This document shows, in pieces, positions 15,545 through 23,557 of a DNA stretch of 33,749 bases. How positions within the stretch are numbered: position 1 is the first letter of the stretch; the number at the start of each line of letters is the position of its first letter. The notes beneath the pieces were generated by a model. It was not told the DNA's origin, did no database searches, and worked only from the letters and a program-made list of their open reading frames with translations. The DNA lies in NCBI GenBank assembly GCA_046542255.1, contig JBKHBT010000035.1, positions 1 through 33,749 of the forward strand, read 5' to 3'. A program made the translations under genes and the position numbers. Source of the DNA: JBKHBT01 sp046542255. Its GTDB lineage: Bacteria > UBP14 > UBA6098 > JBKHBT01.

Positions 15545-16426
15545 TTAAAGCAGCTTCTGTTCATTTGGCATGTTCTCTTTAGCTGCAATTGCGCAATTTT
15601 CCATCAGCACGGATACAGTAACCGGCCCGATACCACCCGGAACAGGTGTAATTGCGCTGACTTTGTTGGCCACCTTATCGAAATCGATATCGCCGTAAAG
15701 GCCATCTTCGGTGTAATTAATACCAACATCGATAATGACAGCATCTTGGTTAACAAAAGAATCATCGATAAATTTGGGCCTGCCTATCGCCGAAACAAGA
15801 ATATCCGCGCTTTGGACCTTTTCTTTAAGGCCTTTGGTTCTGCTATGGCAAACAGTGACAGTAGCATTATAGTTTTTTTGCATAAGAATCGCAGCTAGTG
15901 GCTTCCCGACAGAAAGGCTTCTGCCGATTATTACGATATCTTTACCCTCGGTTTCTATATCGTAATATTCTAATATTCTAACAACTGCCTCAGCAGTAGC
16001 AGGATGCCATTTTGCATTCGAAAGAAATATTTTACCCAGAGATTCAGCACTCTGGCAATCAACATCTTTAACGGGGTTAATAATAGCTGAAATGGCATCG
16101 AAATCGATATGCTCGGGCAATGGCCGTTCGAGCATTAACCCATGAATCTGGCTGGAATTACCCAAAATAGCGATCTGGTCTAATAATTCTGGCTGGGAAA
16201 TGTCATGGGGCAATTTCATTATTTCAAGATCGATTCCGAAGCTGGCGGCCTTTTTCTTTTTGATCTTTGCATAGGATGCCGCGCCTGAATCGTCTGTAGC
16301 CAAAACTGTTATAACTTTGGGCTTGATACCAAGATCCTGAATCATATCTTTAACATTTGCTCGAATTCTATCAGCTACCGGTTTGCCCTTTAATATTTGA
16401 CATCTATCGATTAATTCTTTATTCAT
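15545..16426 (-). CDS. folD: Divergent FolD-family methylenetetrahydrofolate dehydrogenase/cyclohydrolase
   Basis: FolD interconverts 5,10-methylene-, methenyl- and 10-formyl-tetrahydrofolate. The 293-residue length is normal. Conserved parts are SYAKIKKK with Tyr52 and the catalytic Lys56, KDVDC, IVIIGRSLSVGKPLA, VTVCHSRT, ADILVSAIGRP, IIDVGIN and TPVPGGIGPVTVSVLMEN. Two usually invariant patches differ: VQLPLP is replaced by LERPLP, so the Gln implicated in cyclohydrolase activity is Glu100, and PCTP is replaced by PATA near residue 142. Dehydrogenase activity is likely. The hydrolase step may be weakened or altered; this is inference from alignment by eye. It lies downstream of folE2 with a 228-nt spacer and may have its own promoter. 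Confidence 0.88.
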   Translation of the reverse strand: MNKELIDRCQILKGKPVADRIRANVKDMIQDLGIKPKVITVLATDDSGAASYAKIKKKKAASFGIDLEIMKLPHDISQPELLDQIAILGNSSQIHGLMLERPLPEHIDFDAISAIINPVKDVDCQSAESLGKIFLSNAKWHPATAEAVVRILEYYDIETEGKDIVIIGRSLSVGKPLAAILMQKNYNATVTVCHSRTKGLKEKVQSADILVSAIGRPKFIDDSFVNQDAVIIDVGINYTEDGLYGDIDFDKVANKVSAITPVPGGIGPVTVSVLMENCAIAAKENMPNEQKLL

Positions 16427-16654
16427 AACATCCTAATTAATAAAGTTTCTTATCAATCGATTTCTATAATAAGAATAAAAGTCAGCTTTGTCAATAAAAA
16501 ATCCATATCTATCTATAATTTATTATACACTCAAAAACAATGAAGTAAATATTTTGTGCTTTTATATTTAAGCATAATAAGTCTTCCTTGACAGGATAAT
16601 CAATAACAAGTAGATCTTACTGTATATTAGTGTATTTAAATATAAAATTATCTA

Positions 16655-17425
16655 TTAATCATTAAATTTAGAAATACAGGCGAAAGCATTATGTGTGTGA
16701 ATAGACTCATGTGATTCGACTTGTATCTTATAAGCATATATCCTTTTATCGCTGTCTAATACTTTTGCAATATTTCTCGCCAGGTCTTCAACAAATACTG
16801 GATTGTCGAAAGCCAATTCTGTGATAAACTTTTCATCTGGACGCTTAATAAGCGGGTATATAGGCGCGCTTGCAGATTGTTCGGCAACCTCCACCAATTC
16901 TTCTATCCAGATAAACTCTTCGAATTCGACTTGTATATCGACATAAGCCCTTTGATTATGGGCACCTCTATCGGATATTTCTTTCGAGCAGGGACAAAGC
17001 GTAAGAACCGGGACTCTTACGCCCAATATAAAATGATAATCATCACCGCGATTGCCTTCGAAAAAGCAATCGATACTCAGAAGGGAATCGTGGCCGGTTA
17101 CAGGCGCTTTCTTTTCGATAAAATAATCGAACTCGACTTTGAAATGAGCCTGGCTGGCATTGAATACATCTTGCATCTCTTTTGTTACCATCGCTACCTG
17201 GTCGGAGGTCATCTTTCCCCGATGACGGTTTAATATCTCGATGAAACGGCTCATATGAGTACCACGATAGGATTCAGGAAGATCGACAAACATGCTGACG
17301 CTGGCGACTGTCTGCTGCTTTTCATTGCTGCGGTCGAGCACTATGATAGGATAGCGAAGATTCCGGACACCTACGCGGTCGATTGCAATTTTATGGCTCG
17401 GGCTTTCATTTTGTACGTCATTCAT
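16655..17425 (-). CDS. folE2: GTP cyclohydrolase I type B (FolE2)
   Basis: FolE2 converts GTP to 7,8-dihydroneopterin triphosphate, the first step of folate (and sometimes queuosine) synthesis; it is the metal-flexible alternative to FolE. The 256-residue protein shows the family motifs: VSMFVDLPESYRGTHMSRF near residue 45, a conserved Cys with neighbouring His in LCPCSKEISDRGAHNQR, and a closing VESHESIHTHNAFA. Length is typical. It sits 35 nt downstream of the conserved 171-residue protein gene. No zinc-responsive operator was recognised upstream. Confidence 0.95.
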   Translation of the reverse strand: MNDVQNESPSHKIAIDRVGVRNLRYPIIVLDRSNEKQQTVASVSMFVDLPESYRGTHMSRFIEILNRHRGKMTSDQVAMVTKEMQDVFNASQAHFKVEFDYFIEKKAPVTGHDSLLSIDCFFEGNRGDDYHFILGVRVPVLTLCPCSKEISDRGAHNQRAYVDIQVEFEEFIWIEELVEVAEQSASAPIYPLIKRPDEKFITELAFDNPVFVEDLARNIAKVLDSDKRIYAYKIQVESHESIHTHNAFACISKFND

Positions 17426-17460
17426 AAAAACTCCATTTCAGGCAAGAATATACTCAAATG

Positions 17461-17976
17461 TTAATTTTTACGCAATATGCTTTTGGCAAAACCATCGGTT
17501 ATTAACCTATATGATGGGCTGTATTGTTTTCTATAGATTTCCGAATGGTGATAGGCCTGAAATCCATTGGCCTGAAGCTTTTGATTAAAACTTTCCAGAT
17601 CATCGAAATTATTCGAAAGGCCGCTCTGGCAAAACTCTTGCCACCATCTTCTTAGCGACTTTTCATTCGCTTCGAAGGAATTAGCGCTTTTAATTAGCAG
17701 CTTCCAAAGTATATACTTATCTATTGATTCAGCTTTTGCTTTACGAAGATCGATTCTGAAGATTTTGCTTTCTGGATGGATATTTTCGAAAAGCTCGGTA
17801 TTTTTATCTGACTGTACGCTATTGTATTCTTCGATGAAATATTGCTTTGCACCGCCAAATTCGATAAGGTGCTTCATCCCCATTGCCGACTGATAGACTA
17901 GCTTATAGATATCCTGAACCTGCATTCTGGGATATCGTCTCAAATGAAGGCTAATTATCTTCAAAATTCCCGTCAT
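17461..17976 (-). CDS. Conserved hypothetical protein, helical, function unknown
   Basis: This is a 171-residue soluble protein. It opens with a helical segment containing YPRMQVQDIYKLVYQSAMGMKHLIEF, a pattern I associate with a widely distributed uncharacterised family whose members share a YP-x3-D-x-YKL-xYQ-x3-G-x2-H signature. It continues with a Glu-rich middle (ENIHPESKIFRIDLRKAK) and a basic C-terminal part with YHHSEIYRKQYSPSYRLI. The conserved His, Tyr and Glu residues suggest an enzyme, but no reaction is known to me. There is no signal peptide. It lies 14 nt downstream of the peptidase gene and 35 nt upstream of folE2, so the three are probably co-transcribed. Confidence 0.75.
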   Translation of the reverse strand: MTGILKIISLHLRRYPRMQVQDIYKLVYQSAMGMKHLIEFGGAKQYFIEEYNSVQSDKNTELFENIHPESKIFRIDLRKAKAESIDKYILWKLLIKSANSFEANEKSLRRWWQEFCQSGLSNNFDDLESFNQKLQANGFQAYHHSEIYRKQYSPSYRLITDGFAKSILRKN

Positions 17977-17990
17977 ACTCGCAAAAACAA

Positions 17991-19424
17991 TCAGTCAGCT
18001 TTGATTATTTTGTATTGAAAGCTTTCCTGGCCGTTTGTTGTTCTGATGAAATACACACCGGCATCGATTTCATCGTCATTTTTGTCTAAACCATCGAAAG
18101 TTCCCGGAATGCTCATCTTACGAATAATTCTACCATTAATATCGATTATTTCTGCTCTGGACGATATTGGTGAATTAATATTTATAATATTTTTGAAAGG
18201 ATTCGGATATGCCAAAAATATATTATCGGCCTGGCCTATGTCATTTTCTGCGATCGAGCCGCATTCTGCCCAGATGCCGATAATGACACCCTCGATTACA
18301 GTCAGGTCGAAAGGCATCTCTGTTGGAAGGTCATACCAACCATCATAGCTTCCCCCATAGCCGAAATTGAGATGATAATATCCATCCGAATCATAGCCAT
18401 CGATTATGAGATTATGGCCGCTGTCCCATTCTGGAGTAACAACTGCAAGATGAACTGGCCGGGCAATCATTATATCCTCAATAATAAGGGAACTAATGAT
18501 CGGCATCTCGTCTTCCCAAAGCTCGGTGTCTTCAAAATCGAATCTCTGATATGCTGCATAAGCCTGATCGACTCCAAAAGTGCCAGAACCCGATGAAGAA
18601 TAAACCTGCTCACAGGCCAGGCCACATGCAAAGACCAAAGCAGCGTAGTCTTCCGAAGTTATATCATATCCATAGATGTATCTATCCAGCAGATTCGATA
18701 GCATGGCATTTAATTCACTGAAATCAGGAAAATCGTGCTCTTCTGCGGCATCGTCTATCCAATAGGTTCTCGAAGAGCCGAATTCATGGTAGTATCGATC
18801 AGCGGAGTTGAATTCGATATATCTTGTCGTTCTATAATAATTCACAATCTGCGCCATAGCGATGGAAGGGCATCCGGCATAGCTTCTTTCGCCAGTAACC
18901 GGGTCGAGTGGACAATAGATATTATACGGAGCATTCTGTGTCCATTGTGTTTCTATCCAGCCGCCGGTTTCTGTTTCGCCTTCTGACGGCCAGGTTTCCA
19001 TAGGCTCCAAAAATACTCGTTCGCCGGAGCGGATTCTGTTCCAGCAGTTTTTGCTTTCCATTCTTCTATCATAATCTATCGATGTCCAGTTTAATTGTCT
19101 TTGCATCATATCATATTTGACGAGAGTTTTCAGCCTGTTTTCTGAATTTAAGGAATTTCTTGCGCTATTTTTGAGCGAAAAAGCAATTATCGGTCGGATA
19201 TAGTCTCGTGCCGAAGTAATAATATAGCCCTGTGGCTCGAGATAGAATATATATCCATAGGTTGCAATATCACGCTTTACTTGCTCGACTTCTAAAATAA
19301 CGTAGTCTCCGGAAGGATCAATCTGGGCTAGCTTGTTTTCTGCAGCTTTTCTTGCAATGTCCTGTTCTATGAATATTGTAAAAGCGATATTTGCAATGAT
19401 AATCAGTAAAATGATTTTTTTCAT
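17991..19424 (-). CDS. Secreted C10 family cysteine peptidase (streptopain-like) with sorting domain
   Basis: This 477-residue exported papain-fold protease has a signal peptide (about residues 1-18). Residues ~20-100 form a Spi/propeptide-like segment (GDYVILEVEQ, PQGYIITSARD). The peptidase domain follows, with the nucleophile Cys185 in SYAGCPSIAMAQIVNYYR, the catalytic His337 in DSGHNLIIDGYD, and the HLNFGYGG loop that replaces the usual HxNWGWGG. Residues ~400-477 are a C-terminal sorting domain (NIFLAYPNPFKNI ... GVYFIRTT), predicted to direct it through a type IX-like system. Both catalytic residues are present, so activation by propeptide removal is expected. AAGGGG precedes the ATG and a promoter lies at 19454-19482. 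Confidence 0.9.
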   Translation of the reverse strand: MKKIILLIIIANIAFTIFIEQDIARKAAENKLAQIDPSGDYVILEVEQVKRDIATYGYIFYLEPQGYIITSARDYIRPIIAFSLKNSARNSLNSENRLKTLVKYDMMQRQLNWTSIDYDRRMESKNCWNRIRSGERVFLEPMETWPSEGETETGGWIETQWTQNAPYNIYCPLDPVTGERSYAGCPSIAMAQIVNYYRTTRYIEFNSADRYYHEFGSSRTYWIDDAAEEHDFPDFSELNAMLSNLLDRYIYGYDITSEDYAALVFACGLACEQVYSSSGSGTFGVDQAYAAYQRFDFEDTELWEDEMPIISSLIIEDIMIARPVHLAVVTPEWDSGHNLIIDGYDSDGYYHLNFGYGGSYDGWYDLPTEMPFDLTVIEGVIIGIWAECGSIAENDIGQADNIFLAYPNPFKNIININSPISSRAEIIDINGRIIRKMSIPGTFDGLDKNDDEIDAGVYFIRTTNGQESFQYKIIKAD

Positions 19425-19453
19425 AACGATCCCCTTCGGTTAGGTTATTCTAT

Positions 19454-19482
19454 ATAATAGGCGATTTGAATAGAAATTACAA
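19454..19482 (-). promoter_or_regulatory. Sigma-70-like promoter of the C10 peptidase gene
   Basis: On the minus strand TTGTAA (19477-19482) and TATTAT (19454-19459) are separated by exactly 17 nt, and the -10 matches 5 of 6 positions. It sits about 30 nt upstream of the ATG, giving a short leader with an AAGGGG ribosome binding site. Confidence 0.55.
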
Positions 19483-19568
19483 TTATTAATTTGAATCTGC
19501 CGGGATGGAGTATTAAATAATAAGCCCTTCGAAATCAATAAAGATTGTCTCCGATATTTTTAGGCAAT

Positions 19569-19597
19569 AAAAAAAGGGAAGCCCCGAAGAGCTTCCC
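19569..19597 (-). terminator. Rho-independent terminator after the giant secreted protein gene
   Basis: On the minus strand GGGAAGC (19591-19597) pairs with GCTTCCC (19576-19582) around an 8-nt loop and runs into seven T residues (19569-19575). It lies about 30 nt past the stop codon. Confidence 0.92.
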
Positions 19598-19625
19598 TCA
19601 TAATCTATATCCTATTAAATGGATA

Positions 19626-22600
19626 TTATTTCATATAGAGCATTGTCTTGGTCTCTTCGCCAAAACGCGTGGTGAGTTTGTAGAAGTAAACACCAGTCGG
19701 GACATCATTGCCCATATCGTCTTTTGCATCCCATGTTGCGGCATGCATACCTCTCATCATATAACCATCGATGAGGGTGCGGATTTTGGTACCATTGATA
19801 TCATAGATTGCCAATTCTGCATGGCTTGGATCTGGTAGTGAATACTCGATCCTTGTTGCGCCATTGAATGGATTTGGCGAATTGCTTTCCAGCATGACAT
19901 CTTCTGGCAATGCTGCGGCTTCTTCTGCGATAGCATCATTTGTGATATCGAATGCACCCCAGAGAAGTTTTCCGAGCATATATTCGCGTGTGTCTGGCTC
20001 TTCGTCTTCATCCATGAAGGCGCCGAGATAAACACTTGAGAATACTGTAGCAGATGTATCTGTCTGTGGTTTATAGACCATTCTATTTCTGCTATGTGGT
20101 ATCGGGATTGCAGCAGTGCTGTCCTGCGAACGGAACCAGCCCTGTGCGCCCATAGCAGGCTCGAGTTCTGCAACACGGAAGTCGGCTACTGTATATGTCA
20201 GATAATCCATCTGAAGATATGCGCCGCCTGTGACTGCCTGGAATTCGGGTGTGGTTTCGCACCATTCGACATTTCCTGTATCATCGCTATGTGAGATATA
20301 ATCAGGATAGCTATGAACATAACCGAAATAGGTATCGAAGTCTTCTAATACTTCGAAATAGCTTAGCGGTGTAACACAGCCTTCATAATAGACATTTCCG
20401 CCAGCATCGATATATTCTTTGAGCGCTTCCCACTGTCGGGAGCTAATATCGATGGTTGTGCCGCTCATCATACCGGAAACGATAATAACAAGGTCATACA
20501 TTTCGAGAACTGCACGGCCAAGTCCTTCGCCAATCTCGGTCTGATAGATGCTGTCTTCTGGAATACCAAGCTCTGTTGTCATGATTCTGTATAAGAAATC
20601 TGGCTCGCTTTCTGTACCGCCAGATGCGATATCTGTGCCGCCGGACATATCGACCAACAGAATCTGTGCATCTGGGTAGAAGTCCTGATAGTAACCAGAG
20701 TCTATAGCTGCGAGTTCGCTTTCGCCTTCTGGATAAAGTGCGGTAACGCCATACCATACCCATTCGAATGGGTCGATTGTTACGACTGAATCGGAAAATG
20801 AGTCATAATATACGAGTGATTCTGCTGGTACGGTTGCAATATGCTCGACACCAGGCTCATCGATTGCGTCAAATGGAGACATGCTTCTATAGACCTTATA
20901 GCTATCGACTTCCATAGACTCGAAATCTCTCTTGAGTGATTCTGTCTCATTATCGAAGCTTCTATCTACAATATAGTCTTCGAAGAATGGATTTGCATCA
21001 TTTGGAACCATGTTAGCTGCTTTTGGCTCATCAAATCTTGTATTGACCGGTGGGAATCTTCGTGGTGGGATTCCAGAACCCTCTGGTGCCAATTCACAAA
21101 GGCTGCCGTCGGGTAGTCTGACCAATGCACGAATCATAAAGTCCGATAGTTCGATTGTTGCCGGTGAGGCAAAACCGCTAACGAGTCCCCAACCACTGGA
21201 TGGCATATAGATCCAGCTTCTCTCATCGGAATCTGTCTTGTCACAGCCAACATAGAGAGCTGTTGTATCAGAACCGATAACGACATCGCGGAATCCGCAG
21301 AAGAAATCATCATCGCTCTCGAGGGCGAGTCCGCCAGCGATTTCGATGACATTCCAATCGAGTGTGGAATCGACTTCTTCATAAACTGGTCCCGGAATAA
21401 GCTCATCAGAAGGAGTATCAGCAATCATCTCTCTGACGCGGAAGTCCATTGTAGGTGTTCCGCCAGTGGAGTTGACTAGTAGATTATATCTAACTGATAT
21501 TAATGTACAATCTTCTTCAGGTGGTGTGAATTCGACACCCATTTCCCATGTAGGGTCTCCGCCGATACCAATATGAGTGAATCCACCGCCTGCATCGTCT
21601 GCTTCTCCGTCATCATAATAGATCTCATAGAGGCCTTCATCGAGAGGCTCGTCCCAGCGGACAACAATCCAGTAGAGATAGCTCTCGGATGCTGTAACAG
21701 GCCCGGGAGGTGCGAGAGAAACTACTTCAGCATCAAGCTCGGCACTGATTTCTACATTAGCATCTTCCACTGTGAAGTCTTCTGAATAATCGACAAAGCC
21801 ATCCATCGAAGCGGTGATTGTATAATCGCCATTTTCGATTTCTGTGAATTCATAATAGCCAGTTGCATCGGTGGTTGTTGCCTCTTCGCCAGTAAGTTCG
21901 ACAGTGATGCCAGAATGGTCATCTTCGCCTGCGAGGGTGAAATTTCCGCTAACTGTATATGTAGGCTCGGCTTCTGCTTCGAGAAGGAAGTCCTGCTCGG
22001 TGTCGGCAGTAAGGCTGAGAGTTGTCTCATGCATCACATAGCCGGGATGAGTAACTGTAATATCCAAATCTGTATCGACCGGAAGGCCAGTGATTTCATA
22101 GCTGCCATCGTCTAATGTGGTAGCATCGCCATAGCCATCTACTGACACAACACTACCGGAAAGATCAGAAGGCTCATCAGAAAGATTGACTGTACCATAC
22201 AGCATAACCTCTTCTGGCCCTTCTGGTTCTAATGTGATGAGATTATCGGAAGAAATAGGTGATTCTTCTGTAAGAGTTACCTCGATTGCGCTTGTGGATA
22301 TATATCCGGCTTTAAAAGCATCGATAGTATATTCGCCAGCGACATCTGGTGTGAAGCTCCATGTGCCCGCTGCACCAGTTGTATCCCTTAGTGTGTCAGG
22401 GAACATAATAACATCTACATCACTTGGGTCAGTAGAGCCGACAATTTCTACCGAGCCGGAAATTTCGTATTCGGTAGAAGATGCTTCGACTGAAAAGTTG
22501 TATTCGAATGTTTCCATGCAATTCGGAATAGGATCGCAAGCATCGATAGATACAACATGGTCGCCTTCTGGCCATTCTGTCATCATAGGAATATCGCCCG

Positions 22601-23324
22601 GTGAGATCGAGAAGCTATATCCGCCAGCGATTGGAGTTGCATAGCTGGTCGGCCCTGGAATAGAGATGCCATCGATAGAGATAGCAACCGATGACTCATC
22701 GACAGTGGCCTCAGAACCCTCGTCTATTAGTTCGAAGCTAATTGTTGCTGTCGGAGAAACGCCTGTTGCGCCATCTTCAGGATCCATCGAAGTAACCACT
22801 GGAGGCTCTGTGTCTTCCGGTGTTTCGGTTGGTGCTATATATTTAATCTTGACCTGCTGTGAAGCCAAGAAATCAGTGGAGTCGATTGCGCGCATATCCG
22901 CTGCTTCTGCCCAATCTACAGGTGCGCCAGGATAAGCGCCAACTATATAGAAATCTCCGCCTGCAGGAAGATCCCCTGATTCCCAGGTAACATGTCCACT
23001 GCTCATTGTTCCAGCGATATTCAATGTCCAGAATATGCTATCGCCAGGCTCCGCTGGAGCACGGAAATCATCAATAAGACCATCTATCAAAGGGTCATCG
23101 ATTGGGAAGAACACACAAGGTGAACCTGGTGGGCAGGGAGGACTGACAACATCGACACCATCATCGAATGACTCTGATGCGCCAGTGGCTGTACCAAAAC
23201 TAAGTGCATCGGTTTCAAAATCTTCATCGGGAATGCTTATTGTAAAAGCATCGAAAGTCCAGTCTCCAAAGAGTACCAGGGATGCTAAGAGCAATATCCC
23301 AATAGTTAAAATACGTCTGTGCAT
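19626..23324 (-). CDS. Giant secreted multidomain surface protein with C-terminal sorting domain
   Basis: The protein is 1232 residues from the ATG at 23324, chosen because GGAGGT sits 5 nt upstream; an earlier ATG at 23336 overlaps that site. It has a signal peptide (about 1-19). An Ig/SbsA-like domain near 170-280 begins with EPPVVTSMDPEDGATGV. Three carboxypeptidase-regulatory-like beta-sandwich repeats follow (about 285-360, 380-450, 455-535), each with a 'DGSYEITGL' or 'TGYYEFTEI' strand. Fibronectin-type modules then flank a long linker. A Rossmann-like/GATase-like module (about 900-1060) starts DAQILLVDMSGG. The last ~80 residues are a sorting domain (ESNSPNPFNGATRIEYSL ... VYFYKLTTRF). 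A surface or released adhesin/enzyme scaffold is likely; no catalytic triad was identified. Confidence 0.83.
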   Translation of the reverse strand: MHRRILTIGILLLASLVLFGDWTFDAFTISIPDEDFETDALSFGTATGASESFDDGVDVVSPPCPPGSPCVFFPIDDPLIDGLIDDFRAPAEPGDSIFWTLNIAGTMSSGHVTWESGDLPAGGDFYIVGAYPGAPVDWAEAADMRAIDSTDFLASQQVKIKYIAPTETPEDTEPPVVTSMDPEDGATGVSPTATISFELIDEGSEATVDESSVAISIDGISIPGPTSYATPIAGGYSFSISPGDIPMMTEWPEGDHVVSIDACDPIPNCMETFEYNFSVEASSTEYEISGSVEIVGSTDPSDVDVIMFPDTLRDTTGAAGTWSFTPDVAGEYTIDAFKAGYISTSAIEVTLTEESPISSDNLITLEPEGPEEVMLYGTVNLSDEPSDLSGSVVSVDGYGDATTLDDGSYEITGLPVDTDLDITVTHPGYVMHETTLSLTADTEQDFLLEAEAEPTYTVSGNFTLAGEDDHSGITVELTGEEATTTDATGYYEFTEIENGDYTITASMDGFVDYSEDFTVEDANVEISAELDAEVVSLAPPGPVTASESYLYWIVVRWDEPLDEGLYEIYYDDGEADDAGGGFTHIGIGGDPTWEMGVEFTPPEEDCTLISVRYNLLVNSTGGTPTMDFRVREMIADTPSDELIPGPVYEEVDSTLDWNVIEIAGGLALESDDDFFCGFRDVVIGSDTTALYVGCDKTDSDERSWIYMPSSGWGLVSGFASPATIELSDFMIRALVRLPDGSLCELAPEGSGIPPRRFPPVNTRFDEPKAANMVPNDANPFFEDYIVDRSFDNETESLKRDFESMEVDSYKVYRSMSPFDAIDEPGVEHIATVPAESLVYYDSFSDSVVTIDPFEWVWYGVTALYPEGESELAAIDSGYYQDFYPDAQILLVDMSGGTDIASGGTESEPDFLYRIMTTELGIPEDSIYQTEIGEGLGRAVLEMYDLVIIVSGMMSGTTIDISSRQWEALKEYIDAGGNVYYEGCVTPLSYFEVLEDFDTYFGYVHSYPDYISHSDDTGNVEWCETTPEFQAVTGGAYLQMDYLTYTVADFRVAELEPAMGAQGWFRSQDSTAAIPIPHSRNRMVYKPQTDTSATVFSSVYLGAFMDEDEEPDTREYMLGKLLWGAFDITNDAIAEEAAALPEDVMLESNSPNPFNGATRIEYSLPDPSHAELAIYDINGTKIRTLIDGYMMRGMHAATWDAKDDMGNDVPTGVYFYKLTTRFGEETKTMLYMK

Positions 23325-23328
23325 TTGC

Positions 23329-23334
23329 ACCTCC
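23329..23334 (-). promoter_or_regulatory. Ribosome binding site that selects the ATG at 23324
   Basis: GGAGGT (minus strand) lies just inside the first possible in-frame ATG at 23336 and a few nt before the second at 23324. The second is therefore the real start, and it leaves a clean basic-hydrophobic signal peptide. Confidence 0.85.
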
Positions 23335-23370
23335 ATTAATTAGGTTTGTAATTTATCGTATACATAGAAT

Positions 23371-23401
23371 CAAAAATAGAGCCACAATCCTTTTCTGTCA
23401 A
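23371..23401 (-). promoter_or_regulatory. Promoter of the giant secreted protein gene
   Basis: On the minus strand TTGACA (23396-23401) is followed after 17 nt by TATTTT (23373-23378) within TATTTTTG. The same bases fit both the sigma-70 layout and the Bacteroidetes-type layout TTG, 20 nt, TAnnTTTG. It is 46 nt upstream of the start codon. Confidence 0.65.
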
Positions 23402-23408
23402 GTGTTTT

Positions 23409-23452
23409 AAAGTCGCTAATTGCCCCATAATTTTTATTATTATCGCGACTTT
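23409..23452 (-). repeat. Long-loop inverted repeat downstream of the RND gene
   Basis: AAAGTCGC (23409-23416) and GCGACTTT (23445-23452) are perfect inverse complements. TAAT and ATTA just inside can extend the stem past a 2-nt bulge. It lies between the RND stop and the next promoter. A terminator or processing site is possible, but the T tract is poor. Confidence 0.5.
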
Positions 23453-23557
23453 CCCTGAGAAATTAATTTTTTTTTAGTATTCAATGATTCGATTCCCTCA
23501 CTTTTTCATTCACATGGGTAAGATAATCTATATGTATAGATATTTCAAGGATTTTTT

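Noticed and set aside
22186..22644. Long plus-strand open frame opposite the giant secreted protein gene
   Set aside because: It mirrors the Ser/Asp-rich minus-strand coding sequence, has no ribosome binding site and shows no family features; same for several other opposite-strand frames, such as 13748-14164 and 24468-24812.
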